The translations under genes and the position numbers were made by a program. Shown piece after piece: positions 29,044 to 37,500 of a DNA stretch of 64,000 bases. The notes beneath the pieces are model-generated. The model did not search any database and had not been told where the DNA came from. It saw only the letters and a list, made by a program, of their open reading frames with translations. Every line of letters begins with the position of its first letter. Positions within the stretch are counted from its first letter, which is position 1. Where the stretch lies: NCBI RefSeq assembly GCF_008369295.1, contig NZ_VOBG01000001.1:248001-312000 (forward strand), read 5' to 3'. The DNA comes from Pseudomonas sp. ANT_H4 (GTDB lineage Bacteria > Pseudomonadota > Gammaproteobacteria > Pseudomonadales > Pseudomonadaceae).

Positions 29044-29259
29044 TCACAACTTGGCGATCGACACCTCGGTGGACTTAACGAACGCAATCACTTCACTGCC
29101 AATCACCAACTCCAGCTCTTTTACCGAGCGGGTGGTGATCACCGAAGTGACGATGCCCGAAGCGGTCTGCACGTCGATTTCCGACAGTACGTCGCCTTCG
29201 ACGATTTCCTTGATGGTGCCTTTGAACTGGTTACGCACGTTAATGGCTTTAATAGTCAT
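29044..29259 (-). CDS. ssuF: SsuF, TOBE-domain molybdopterin-binding-like protein
   Basis: A 71-residue single Mop/TOBE domain. The pattern is NQFKGTIKEIVEGDVLSEIDVQ, then VTSVITTRSVKELEL and VIAFVKSTEV. Such proteins bind molybdate or related oxyanions as hexamers in other bacteria. In P. putida the equivalent gene ends the ssuEADCBF operon and was reported to be needed for normal growth on sulfonates; its mechanism is unknown. It lies 27 bp after ssuB and is the last gene of the unit here. Confidence 0.9.
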   Translation of the reverse strand: MTIKAINVRNQFKGTIKEIVEGDVLSEIDVQTASGIVTSVITTRSVKELELVIGSEVIAFVKSTEVSIAKL

Positions 29260-29286
29260 GTTGTTCTTCCTTCATGGGCAAGTGAG

Positions 29287-30093
29287 TTATTGCGCCCAAC
29301 GCAATTGCGTAGGCAACGGTGAAACAGGTTCGGGTTCCGGCGCAGTACCAGGCAATGACAGCACGCGGTTGAGCACTTCGGCTTCCAGTGCTGCCAGGCG
29401 GTGCGAACCACGGGCCCGTGGGCGTGGCAGGTCGACGAGCAGGTCGAGGCCGATTTCGCCGTCTTCAATCAGGATCACCCGGTCGGCAATGGCCACGGCT
29501 TCGCTGACGTCGTGGGTCACCAGCAACACGGTAAAACCGTGTTGCTGCCAAAGGTTCTCGATCAGTTGCTGCATCTCGATCCGGGTCAGGGCATCCAGCG
29601 CACCCAGCGGCTCATCGAGCAGCAGCAAGCGCGGCTGATGAATCAAGGCACGAGCCAGGGCGACGCGCTGCTTCTGGCCACCGGACAAGGCCGCCGGCCA
29701 TTCATCGGCGCGTTCGGCCAGGCCGACGGCTTCCAGCGCTTCCAGTGCCTTGGCGCGCCAGTTGCCCTTGAGTCCAAGACCGACGTTGTCGATGACTTTT
29801 TTCCACGGCAACAGACGCGCTTCCTGGAACATCAACCGCGTGTCTTCAATGGCTTCGCTCAGCGGCGCAGAACCTGCCAGCAATTCACCACTGCTGGCTT
29901 TATCCAGACCGGCAAGCAGGCGTAGCAAGGTGCTTTTACCGCAACCACTACGGCCGACCACTGCGACGAATTGGCCTGCCGGAATGTGCAGGTCAATCTC
30001 ACGCAGTACTTCCCGAGCGCCAAAGGATTTACGTAGCTTGCGCACTGCCAGCGGAATACCGCGCAGCAGGCGTGGGGGTTGTTGAGCGGTCAT
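29287..30093 (-). CDS. ssuB: Sulfonate ABC transporter ATP-binding protein SsuB
   Basis: Cytoplasmic ATPase of the alkanesulfonate importer, 268 residues. Walker A is [11 protein letters not shown], signature [15 protein letters not shown], Walker [13 protein letters not shown] and the H-loop is VTHDVSEA. I set the start at the ATG at 30093, which has GGGAGG upstream and overlaps the ssuC stop (ATGA). A longer open frame to 30309 only reads ssuC in another frame. The C-terminal ~40 residues ([20 protein letters not shown]) are typical of SsuB. Confidence 0.95.
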   Translation of the reverse strand: MTAQQPPRLLRGIPLAVRKLRKSFGAREVLREIDLHIPAGQFVAVVGRSGCGKSTLLRLLAGLDKASSGELLAGSAPLSEAIEDTRLMFQEARLLPWKKVIDNVGLGLKGNWRAKALEALEAVGLAERADEWPAALSGGQKQRVALARALIHQPRLLLLDEPLGALDALTRIEMQQLIENLWQQHGFTVLLVTHDVSEAVAIADRVILIEDGEIGLDLLVDLPRPRARGSHRLAALEAEVLNRVLSLPGTAPEPEPVSPLPTQLRWAQ

Positions 30094-30878
30094 GCTGCAC
30101 CTCCCTTGGCCACTTGATAAGCCGGATGCCAACGCAACCAGACACGTTCCAGGCCGCGAGCCGCCAGGTCGGCGAGCTTGCCGAGCACGGCGTACAGCAC
30201 AATCGCCAGCACCACGACGTCGGTTTGCAGGAACTCGCGGGCATTCATTGCCAGGTACCCAATACCGGAACTGGCGGAGATGGTTTCCGCAACAATTAAG
30301 GTCAGCCACATAAAGCCCAGGGCAAAACGCACACCCACCAAAATCGAAGGCAAGGCACCCGGCAGAATCACCTGGCGAAACAGGCTGAAACCGGACAGGC
30401 CATAACTGCGGGCCATTTCCACCAGCGCCGGGTCGACGTTACGGATGCCGTGGTAGGTGTTGAGGTAGATCGGGAACAACGTGCCGAGGGCGACCAGGAA
30501 AATCTTTGCCGTCTCATCAATGCCGAACCACAGGATCACCAGTGGGATCAGCGCCAGGTGCGGCACGTTTCGGATCATCTGCACCGAACTGTCCAGCAGG
30601 CGTTCACCCCACGCCGACAGGCCGGTGATAAAGCCCAGGGCCAGGCCGATACCGCCGCCAATGATAAAACCAAGGCCCGCACGCCAACCGCTGATGGCCA
30701 GGTGCGTCCAGATTTCGCCGCTGCGCACCAGGTTGATGCCGGCTTCGATTACCGCGCTGGGCGCTGGCAGAATTCGAGTGGACAACCAGCCCGCCGAGAC
30801 CGACAACTGCCACACCGCCAGCAAGAAAATCGGTAGCGCCCAAGGCGCCAGTCGATGGCTTAACTTTTCAATATTCAT
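30090..30878 (-). CDS. ssuC: Sulfonate ABC transporter permease SsuC
   Basis: Inner-membrane permease of the alkanesulfonate importer, 262 residues, about six helices, beginning with [18 protein letters not shown]. The permease EAA loop is [21 protein letters not shown]. It pairs with itself and couples to SsuB; SsuA delivers substrate. The stop overlaps the ssuB start by four bases. It follows ssuD by nine bases. Confidence 0.95.
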   Translation of the reverse strand: MNIEKLSHRLAPWALPIFLLAVWQLSVSAGWLSTRILPAPSAVIEAGINLVRSGEIWTHLAISGWRAGLGFIIGGGIGLALGFITGLSAWGERLLDSSVQMIRNVPHLALIPLVILWFGIDETAKIFLVALGTLFPIYLNTYHGIRNVDPALVEMARSYGLSGFSLFRQVILPGALPSILVGVRFALGFMWLTLIVAETISASSGIGYLAMNAREFLQTDVVVLAIVLYAVLGKLADLAARGLERVWLRWHPAYQVAKGGAA

Positions 30879-30887
30879 GGTAGCGCC

Positions 30888-32036
30888 TCAGCTCTTGGAC
30901 GCAGCTTTGGGGAGGATATCGTTGGCCACCATCTCGCCAAACGGGCTGACGTAACCGGCGCTTTTAGGCAGCTGCGGACGCTCGATGTCCAGGTGCGGGA
31001 ACAACAGTTCGGCGACCCGGTACGACTCTTCCAAGTGTGGATAACCGGAGAAGATAAAAGTGTCGATGCCCAAGTCCGCGTATTCCTTGACCCGCGCCGC
31101 AACGGTCGGCCCGTCGCCCACCAGCGCCGTGCCCGCACCGCCACGCACCAGGCCGACACCTGCCCACAGGTTGGGGCTGACTTCCAGGTTGTCACGGCTG
31201 CCACCGTGCAAGGCGGCCATGCGTTGCTGGCCCACCGAATCGAAGCGCGACAGGGACGCCTGGGCGCGGGCGATGGTGTCGTCGTCCACATGGGAAATCA
31301 GTTTGTCGGCCGCTTGCCAGGCTTCGGCGTTGGTTTCACGCACAATCACATGCAGGCGAATGCCGAAGCGTACGGTGCGCCCCAGCTTCGCGGCCTTGGC
31401 CCGTACCTGTTCGATTTTTTCCGCCACGGCTGCCGGCGGCTCACCCCAGGTCAAAACCATTTCCACTTGTTCGGCTGCCAAATCCTGCGCGGCTTCCGAA
31501 GAGCCGCCGAAGTACAACGGCGGACGTGGTTGCTGGATCGGTGGATAAAGCAATTTGGCGCCTTTGACACTGATGTGCTGACCGTCGTAATCAACGGTTT
31601 CGCCTTCCAGTACCCGACGCCAGATGCGGGTGAATTCCACCGAGGCTTGATAACGCTCTTCATGGCTGAGGAACAAACCGTCACCGGCCAATTCTTCCGG
31701 GTCACCGCCAGTCACCAGGTTGAACAACGCCCGCCCGCCCGACAGGCGATCCAGCGTTGCTGCCTGACGTGCTGCCACCGTCGGGGAAATGATCCCGGGG
31801 CGCAGGGCGACCAAAAACTTAAGGCGCTGCGTTACCGGAATCAACGAGGCCGCCACCAGCCAGGAATCTTCGCAGGAGCGCCCGGTGGGGATCAGTACCC
31901 CGCCAAAACCAAGGCGATCCGCCGCCTGGGCCACTTGTTGCAAATACCCGTGATCAACGGCGCGAGCGCCTTCAGCGGTGCCAAGGTAATGGCCATCGCC
32001 GTGGGTAGGCAGGAACCAGAAAATATTGAGGCCCAT
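30888..32036 (-). CDS. ssuD: FMNH2-dependent alkanesulfonate monooxygenase SsuD
   Basis: Cytoplasmic luciferase-like flavin monooxygenase that cleaves alkanesulfonates to aldehyde and sulfite, using FMNH2 from SsuE and O2. It has 382 residues. The family start [20 protein letters not shown] gives the ATG at 32036 (TCAGGAGA before it). Other blocks are [41 protein letters not shown] and [20 protein letters not shown]. It supplies sulfur when sulfate and cysteine are scarce. Confidence 0.97.
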   Translation of the reverse strand: MGLNIFWFLPTHGDGHYLGTAEGARAVDHGYLQQVAQAADRLGFGGVLIPTGRSCEDSWLVAASLIPVTQRLKFLVALRPGIISPTVAARQAATLDRLSGGRALFNLVTGGDPEELAGDGLFLSHEERYQASVEFTRIWRRVLEGETVDYDGQHISVKGAKLLYPPIQQPRPPLYFGGSSEAAQDLAAEQVEMVLTWGEPPAAVAEKIEQVRAKAAKLGRTVRFGIRLHVIVRETNAEAWQAADKLISHVDDDTIARAQASLSRFDSVGQQRMAALHGGSRDNLEVSPNLWAGVGLVRGGAGTALVGDGPTVAARVKEYADLGIDTFIFSGYPHLEESYRVAELLFPHLDIERPQLPKSAGYVSPFGEMVANDILPKAASKS

Positions 32037-32061
32037 GGAGTTGTCTCCTGAAGAAGTCGGA

Positions 32062-33030
32062 TTACGGTGCTTTGGCAACGGTCGCAGGCGGCGTCCAGAT
32101 CACGTCCTTGATGTTCAAGGGTTTGGGGATCAGTTTGAGTTGGTAGAAGGTGTCGGCGATTTTCTGTTGGGCACCGACCACTTCCGGCGTCAGGAACAGC
32201 GCGCCGTAGCCCTGGCGTTTCACTGAGGTCAGGGTGATGTCGGCGGGCAGGCCGAGCAGCGGCGCGACTTGGGTGGTGACTTCTTCAGGGTTGGCCTTGG
32301 ACCACTCGCCCACGGCACGTACTTCTTCCACCAACGCCTTGATCACTTCAGGGTGTTTTTCGGCGTAAGGCTTGGTCGCCAGGTAGAACTGATGGTTGTC
32401 GGCGATGCCGGTGCCGTCACGCAGGGTGCGGGTTTGCAGTTGTTTCTCGGCGGCGGCCTGATACGGGTCCCAGATCACCCAGGCGTCGACACTGCCACGC
32501 TCAAATGCGGCGCGGGCGTCGGCGGGCGGCAGGAATACGGTCTGCACGTCGGTGTATTTCAAGCCAGCATCTTCCAGGGCACGCACCAGCAGGTAGTGCA
32601 CGTTGGAGCCTTTGTTGAGTACGATTTTCTTGCCCTTGAGGTCCTGCACCGATTTGATCGGTGAGTCCTTAGGCACCAGGATCGCTTCACTGGTGGGGGC
32701 CGGTGGTTCGTAGGCGACGTAGAGCAAATCAGCACCGGCGGCCTGGGCGAACACTGGTGGGGTTTCACCGGTGACGCCGAAGTCGATGGAACCAACGTTC
32801 AGCCCTTCAAGAAGCTGCGGGCCACCGGGGAATTCCGTCCATTGCACCTGCACGCCCTGCTCAGCCAGGCGCTTTTCCAGCGAGCCCTTGGCCTTGAGCA
32901 CTACCAGGGTGCCGTATTTTTGATAGCCGATACGCAAGGTTTCGGCCGCTTGAGCTTGAACAATGGCGCCGAAGGACACAGCCGCAGCAAACAGTGCGAC
33001 CAGACCACGACGCAAGATGACAGTGCGCAT
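32062..33030 (-). CDS. ssuA: Sulfonate-binding periplasmic protein SsuA
   Basis: Periplasmic receptor of the sulfonate importer, 322 residues. The ATG at 33030 has GGAGAG upstream and produces a signal peptide ([18 protein letters not shown], cleaved after VQAQA). The mature protein begins [20 protein letters not shown], typical of Ssu[23 protein letters not shown] and [13 protein letters not shown] are further family blocks. An earlier upstream start would put 38 residues in front of the signal peptide and is unlikely. It shares its fold with TauA at 36466. Confidence 0.95.
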   Translation of the reverse strand: MRTVILRRGLVALFAAAVSFGAIVQAQAAETLRIGYQKYGTLVVLKAKGSLEKRLAEQGVQVQWTEFPGGPQLLEGLNVGSIDFGVTGETPPVFAQAAGADLLYVAYEPPAPTSEAILVPKDSPIKSVQDLKGKKIVLNKGSNVHYLLVRALEDAGLKYTDVQTVFLPPADARAAFERGSVDAWVIWDPYQAAAEKQLQTRTLRDGTGIADNHQFYLATKPYAEKHPEVIKALVEEVRAVGEWSKANPEEVTTQVAPLLGLPADITLTSVKRQGYGALFLTPEVVGAQQKIADTFYQLKLIPKPLNIKDVIWTPPATVAKAP

Positions 33031-33124
33031 GGCGCTCTCTCCAATTATGCGATTAGGATTTTGGCTGCACCTGCTTGGCCGTTGGCGGCTGAGTAAGGTG
33101 AGTGTTTCTAGATCAGGGTGAAGC

Positions 33125-33718
33125 TCAGATGCTCCAGCGAGCACTCAACAAACGTTCATTCAACACATGGGGGTCAAGGGGCTTGGGGCGGCGGGCCATG
33201 GCGCTGTAAAACTGATCCAAGGCCTCGCTTAAGCGTTGTTCAAGAATCGGCACCAATTGCGCCTGGGCACTGCCTTCGCCGTACGCGATCTGGCTGTCTT
33301 CGGCGAAGATCCCGTGGAGCAACTCCTGGGCTTTCAGGGCTGACAGCACCGGTTTCAAGGCGTAGTCCACCGCGAGCATGTGGGCGATGCTGCCGCCGGT
33401 AGCCATCGGCAATACCACTTTGTGGGCCAGGGCGCGCTCGGGCAGCAGGTCAAGAATGGTTTTCAACGCGCCCGAAAACGAAGCCTTGTACACCGGCGTG
33501 GCGATCACCAGGCCATCCGCGTTTGCCACTTGCGCCAGCAGGTCGATGACCTTGGGGCTGTCGAAGCGCGCATGCAGCAAGTCTTCGGCCGGGAAGTCCC
33601 GTACCTGATAACTCACCACTTCCACGCCTTGCTGCTGCAACCAGCGCCGGGAATGATCCAGCAAGACCCCGGAGCGGGAGCGCTGGCTGGGACTGCCACC
33701 AAGTGTTACGACCAGCAT
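33125..33718 (-). CDS. ssuE: NAD(P)H-dependent FMN reductase SsuE
   Basis: Cytoplasmic flavin reductase that supplies FMNH2 to SsuD. It has 197 residues with a flavodoxin-like fold. The N-terminus [20 protein letters not shown] binds FMN phosphate, and the central [20 protein letters not shown] is the conserved loop of the SsuE/YcaK group. It is the first gene of the leftward ssuEADCBF unit; ssuA follows after 94 bp. A perfect AT-rich inverted repeat lies about 75 bp upstream. Confidence 0.95.
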   Translation of the reverse strand: MLVVTLGGSPSQRSRSGVLLDHSRRWLQQQGVEVVSYQVRDFPAEDLLHARFDSPKVIDLLAQVANADGLVIATPVYKASFSGALKTILDLLPERALAHKVVLPMATGGSIAHMLAVDYALKPVLSALKAQELLHGIFAEDSQIAYGEGSAQAQLVPILEQRLSEALDQFYSAMARRPKPLDPHVLNERLLSARWSI

Positions 33719-33911
33719 CTAGAGAATTCCTTGAGCAAGTGTCGGCGGTTCGCTGTGCGGCGATGGCGCCAAGATGGGACAGACCTTATCAGCAGATTTA
33801 TATATCTATAAATCTCATTTTTTCATTTGTTTATTCTTTAAATGCATATACGGATACTCAATCGCCAAACGAAAAAAAGGCCGTAAAAACGGCCTGAAAA
33901 CCCCTGCTTTC
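33719..33911 (-). promoter_or_regulatory. ssuE upstream region with a perfect AT-rich inverted repeat
   Basis: AGATTTATA and TATAAATCT (33794-33802 and 33807-33815) form a perfect 9-bp inverted repeat with a 4-base spacer. The surrounding 70 bp are much more AT-rich than the window average. The ssu operon is induced by sulfur limitation through CysB-type LysR regulators in other bacteria, so this is a plausible operator. No experimental site is known to me for this strain. Confidence 0.6.
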
Positions 33912-34016
33912 CTGTAGGAGCGAGCTTGTTGCTCGCGAAGAACGCACAGGCACCGCGGGCAACCCGACACGCTGCGTTATCGTTGACGTTCTTCGCGAGC
34001 AAGCTCGCTCCTACAG
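33912..34016. repeat. REPIN, family C
   Basis: Inverted arms TGTAGGAGCGAGCTTG.TGCTCGCGAAGAACG and its complement, with a loop of about 40 bases. The same family recurs at 51180 and, as a half copy, at 37466. It sits between the 3' end of lsfA and the ssu promoter. Confidence 0.88.
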
Positions 34017-34031
34017 TTGATTCGGTTGATC

Positions 34032-34670
34032 TTAACGGTTGGGTTGAGGTGTCAGTCGCAGGTACGGCTTCACCGCACGATAACCCTTGGGAAAGCGCTT
34101 CTTGATCTCTTCCTCATCCTTGAGCGAAGGCACGATCACCACTTCATCACCGTCCTGCCAATTGGCCGGGGTGGCGACTTTGTAGTTGTCGGTCAGCTGC
34201 AACGAGTCGATAACCCGCAGGATTTCGTGGAAATTACGGCCAGTGCTGGCCGGGTAGGTGATGGTCAGGCGAATCTTTTTATTCGGGTCGATCACGAACA
34301 ATGAACGCACAGTGAGGGTGTCGTTGGCGTTCGGGTGGATCAGGTCATACAGGTCGCTGACCTTACGGTCGGCGTCGGCCAGGATCGGGAAGTTGACGAC
34401 AGTGTTCTGGGTTTCGTTGATGTCTTCGATCCACTTGTGGTGCGAGTCCACCGGGTCTACCGACAGAGCAATGGCCTTGACACCGCGCTTGGCGAATTCG
34501 TCCTTGAGCTTGGCGGTGAAACCCAACTCGGTGGTGCATACCGGGGTGAAGTCTGCCGGGTGGGAAAAGAGCACGCCCCAGCTATCGCCCAACCACTCGT
34601 GGAAACGAATCTTGCCGGCGCTGGAGTCCTGTTCGAAGTCGGGGGCGATATCGCCCAGTCTGAGGCTCAT
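34032..34670 (-). CDS. lsfA: 1-Cys peroxiredoxin LsfA
   Basis: A 212-residue cytoplasmic peroxidase of the Prx6 group. The peroxidatic cysteine is C45 in HPADFTPVCTTELG. The long C-terminal domain with LTITYPASTGRNFHEILRVI and VVIVPSLKDEEEIKKRFPKG is typical for 1-Cys members, and no resolving cysteine is seen. In P. putida the orthologue was first found as a protein induced by sulfate limitation, and in P. aeruginosa LsfA counters peroxide. Position beside ssu fits both. It has its own AT-rich promoter and is separated from ssuE by a REPIN. Confidence 0.93.
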   Translation of the reverse strand: MSLRLGDIAPDFEQDSSAGKIRFHEWLGDSWGVLFSHPADFTPVCTTELGFTAKLKDEFAKRGVKAIALSVDPVDSHHKWIEDINETQNTVVNFPILADADRKVSDLYDLIHPNANDTLTVRSLFVIDPNKKIRLTITYPASTGRNFHEILRVIDSLQLTDNYKVATPANWQDGDEVVIVPSLKDEEEIKKRFPKGYRAVKPYLRLTPQPNR

Positions 34671-34904
34671 GGTGTGGCTCCTGATGAGTGCTTATGGAGT
34701 TCACTGTGCCTGTGCTTGCGATAATTTAAAAAGAATAAATATCGATTTATTTAGACGATATAGGAATATTAAAAATCTGTTCACTGGACCGTGGAAAAGG
34801 CGCAGGCCAACATGCCCGTCAAGGTTCGAGAAGGCCTTGAGACGCTGTAAACAGAGGGGTTCAGGAAGGGCTTGCGGGGGTTGAGCCCGACTTGAAAGCA
34901 AGAA
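34671..34904 (-). promoter_or_regulatory. lsfA upstream region, AT-rich with an inverted repeat
   Basis: Between the lsfA start and the porin terminator lies an AT-rich block (about 34,720-34,790). It contains AATAAAT and ATTTATT (34734-34740 and 34745-34751), a 7-bp inverted repeat with a 4-base spacer. The general size and spacing resemble the ssuE upstream repeat, but the half-sites differ. It is a candidate operator for sulfur or peroxide control. No gene is apparent here. Confidence 0.45.
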
Positions 34905-34937
34905 CACCTTGCCCGGCATTGCGCCGGGCAAGGTTTT
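34905..34937 (-). terminator. Intrinsic terminator of the porin gene
   Basis: ACCTTGCCCGGC and GCCGGGCAAGGT form a 12-bp perfect stem with a 5-base loop, starting 10 bases past the porin stop on the minus strand. A short U-rich stretch (GTTCTTGCTTTC) follows. Confidence 0.8.
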
Positions 34938-34947
34938 ACAACCGGTC

Positions 34948-36204
34948 TTACAACAACGGGATCGAGTAGCTCAGAATCAGACGGTTCTCGTCCTGGTTAC
35001 GCGTGCTCGCGATATCAGAGCGCCACATGGCGTTCTTCCAGGTCACACCGAGGTTTTTCAGTGGGCCTTCTGGAATCACGTAGGCAACGGTGATGTCACG
35101 CTCCCACTCGGACTGACCGGTGAACTCAGCACGACCACCCGAAACAGTGTCGATATCGTCACCCTTCAGGTAGATAACACCAGCGGTCAGGCCAACCAGG
35201 CCCACCTTGGCGAAATCGTAGGAGTAACGAGCTTGCCAGGTACGCTCGCCAGCGCGGGCGAACTTCTGGATTTGCATATCAGTAGTCAGGTAAGCCGACG
35301 AACCGTCGCCCTGGTTCAACCAAGGGAAGTCGCTGCTGCCATTGCTGACCTGGTAACCACCTCCGAAGGTGTGACCGGCAACGGAGTACAGGAACAGGCC
35401 GCTGTACAGGTTGTTATCAACCTTGCCGCGACCGGAGTTGACACCGTTGTAGTTGCCCGACGAGAAGTAGGCAGACTGGTTACCGTTGTTACCGTCATCA
35501 GAACTGTTGAAGTAGCGCAGGTCAGACTTCAGTACGCCTGGACCGATGGACCAGTTGTGGGTCAGACCCAGGAAGTGTTGCTTGTAGAAATCTTCCAGGT
35601 TGCCGTAGTAGTACTGGGCAGTCAGGTCCTTGGTGAGCTTGTAGTCACCACCGGCGTAGATGAACTTGTTGCTGTCGCGCCAGGCAGCACCACGGCTGTT
35701 CGCGCCGGAGATGGACAGGTTTTCGTTGTTGCTGGAGTTACGGCCCTTGGCTTTTTCGATCTGACCGCCAACCAGCGTCAGGTCTTTGATGTCGTTAGTG
35801 GTGATCTGACCACCTTGGAAAGTCTGCGGCAGTAAGCGACCATCGTTGGTGACGATAACCGGCAGCTTGGGCTGCAAAGTACCCAGTTTCAGCTCGGTCT
35901 GGGAGATCTTGGCTTTGGCTGTCAGACCCAGGCTTGAGTAGTCGTTAACAGCTTTGCCGTTGGACTCGCTTGGGAAGATGGTGCCACCGTAAGCGGCACC
36001 ACTGTTGCCGTTGGTGCCGCCGCCCGAGTCAAGACGGACGCCCAACAGGCCGATAGCGTCGACGCCAAAGCCGACAGTACCTTGGGTGTAGCCGGAGATG
36101 AAGCGCAGATCGAAGCCTTGGCCCCATTCTTCGTTCTTGTTCGCGCCGGTACCTTCACGGTTGTCGCTGTTGATGTAAAAGTTACGCAGACCCAGTGTGG
36201 CCTT
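34948..36204 (-). pseudogene. OprD/OprE-family outer-membrane porin, 5'-truncated
   Basis: The frame reads the body of an OprD-family porin. It starts at about KATLGLRNFYINSDNREGTG (36204 downward), continues through EEWGQGFDLRFISGYTQGTV and DAIGLLGVRLDSGGGT, and ends in the typical SYSIPLL barrel terminus. Upstream of KATLGLRN the homology stops abruptly. All three minus frames meet stop codons within about 30 bases, and no start, ribosome site or signal peptide is present. About 45-50 residues, including the signal sequence, are missing. Without it the protein cannot reach the outer membrane. The remainder is uninterrupted, so the loss is recent. A TTG at 36045 could start a truncated product but would be non-functional. 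Confidence 0.85.
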
Positions 36205-36465
36205 ACATTGTGTGTCTACGACCTTGGTCTAACCGCAGTTATTTGGTCCCTGCAGGGTAATGAGTTTTCCATACACCCAAAAAGAATTATTTCATCATTT
36301 TTCATACGATCCAGGAATAAGGCTTTCCATGGGGCGATAGACCCGACAACGAGGACACCGCTCCATAAGCTAATTCCTAAAGGGTATTTGTTGGCCATTT
36401 TTTAGATCGCTTAGTGTGAACGTACAGTTGCATACGTCACTCACGATCAAAAAGGCGACGCCATC
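36205..36465. other. AT-rich junction between the broken porin gene and tauA
   Basis: The 261 bp hold the tauA promoter region and unidentified sequence where the porin 5' end and promoter should be. Base composition is clearly more AT-rich than the neighbours. On the minus strand, 36216-36398 is a 60-codon open frame (MANKYPLGISLWSGVLVVGS...). It resembles nothing I know, has a poor ribosome site and may be chance. No insertion-sequence terminal repeats or transposase remnant are evident. Confidence 0.5.
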
Positions 36466-37452
36466 ATGGCCAAACGGACATCCTCTCGTCAATTTGTTAC
36501 AGTTTTTGTATTGCTAGCGCTTTCTTTTAGCGTGCAGGCGGCCAACCTCACCATTGGTTATCAAACCGGCATCGACCCCAGCAAAGTGCCCCAGGCAGAC
36601 GGCTTGTACGAAAAAGCCATCGGCGAAAAGATCGACTGGCGTCGCTTCAACAGCGGCCCGGACGTAATCACCGCGATTGCCTCCGGCGATGTGCAGATCG
36701 GCAACCTCGGCTCAAGCCCATTGGCAGCAGCCACTTCGCGCAATCTACCCATCGTGGCGTTCATCGTATCGGCCCAGATCAATAGTTCTGAAGCCTTAGT
36801 AGTGCGTAACGGCAGCGGCATTGACGCACCCCAGGACCTGATCGGCAAAACCATTGCCACGCCGTTCGTCTCAACCTCCCATTACAGCCTGCTTGGCGCC
36901 TTGAAGCATTGGGGGCTGGACACCTCGAAAGTCAAAGTGGTGAACCTGCAACCGGCCGAGATTGCTGCCGCGTGGAAACGTGGAGATATCGACGGCGCAT
37001 TTGTCTGGTCGCCGGCGCTGGGGGAGATCCGCAAGACCGGGAAAACCCTGACAGATGCGGCGCAGGTGGGTCAGTGGGGCGCGCCGACGTTCGAGGTGTG
37101 GGTGGCGCGCAAGGATTTCGCCGAAAAGCATCCTGACGTCGTGGCCAAGTTTGCCAAGGTCACCCTGGATTCATTTGCCGACTATGCGGCCCATAAATCC
37201 GAGTGGACGGTCGACTCCGCACCCGTGCAAAAAATAGCCAAATTGACAGGTGCTAATGCTGCTGACATCCCTGAGTTGCTGACCGGCTCGACGTTCCCCG
37301 ATGCCAGGGCGCAGCAAACCGACGCCTTGCTTAACGGCGGAACGGCCAAGGCGATTGAGGAAACCGCGAAGTTTCTCAAGGAACAAGGAAAGGTGGAGAC
37401 GGTGCTGCCGGATTATTCGGCGTTTGTGACGGGAAAGTTTGTCAGCGATTAA
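36466..37452 (+). CDS. tauA: Taurine-binding periplasmic protein TauA (orphan)
   Basis: Periplasmic receptor for taurine uptake, 328 residues. Signal peptide MAKRTSSRQFVTVFVLLALS is cleaved after VQA. The mature protein has the TauA pattern NLTIGYQTGIDPSKVPQADG, RFNSGPDVITAIASGDVQIG, LGSSPLAAATSRNLPI and FVWSPALGEI. The reading frame is intact. tauB, tauC (ATPase and permease) and tauD (dioxygenase), which normally follow, are absent: a REP hairpin and convergent argA come next. The protein could only work with a transporter encoded elsewhere, for example SsuBC. Confidence 0.93.
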   Translation: MAKRTSSRQFVTVFVLLALSFSVQAANLTIGYQTGIDPSKVPQADGLYEKAIGEKIDWRRFNSGPDVITAIASGDVQIGNLGSSPLAAATSRNLPIVAFIVSAQINSSEALVVRNGSGIDAPQDLIGKTIATPFVSTSHYSLLGALKHWGLDTSKVKVVNLQPAEIAAAWKRGDIDGAFVWSPALGEIRKTGKTLTDAAQVGQWGAPTFEVWVARKDFAEKHPDVVAKFAKVTLDSFADYAAHKSEWTVDSAPVQKIAKLTGANAADIPELLTGSTFPDARAQQTDALLNGGTAKAIEETAKFLKEQGKVETVLPDYSAFVTGKFVSD

Positions 37453-37465
37453 AGAAGAGCTAAAT

Positions 37466-37485
37466 GGAGCGAGCGTGCTCGCTCC
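37466..37485. repeat. REP hairpin between tauA and argA
   Basis: GGAGCGAGC and GCTCGCTCC pair around GT. It is a half copy of REP family C and sits exactly where tauBCD are missing, between convergent genes. Confidence 0.8.
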
Positions 37486-37500
37486 TGGCAAGAAAGGGGG

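Noticed and set aside
34734..34751. Inverted repeat upstream of lsfA as the same operator as at ssuE
   Set aside because: The half-sites (AATAAAT versus AGATTTATA) do not match beyond AT-richness, so a shared regulator is not supported by sequence alone.
36216..36398. 60-codon minus-strand frame (MANKYPLGISLW...) in the porin-tauA junction
   Set aside because: Poor ribosome site, no recognisable family, and located where a promoter is expected; I treat it as probably non-coding and mention it only as part of the junction.
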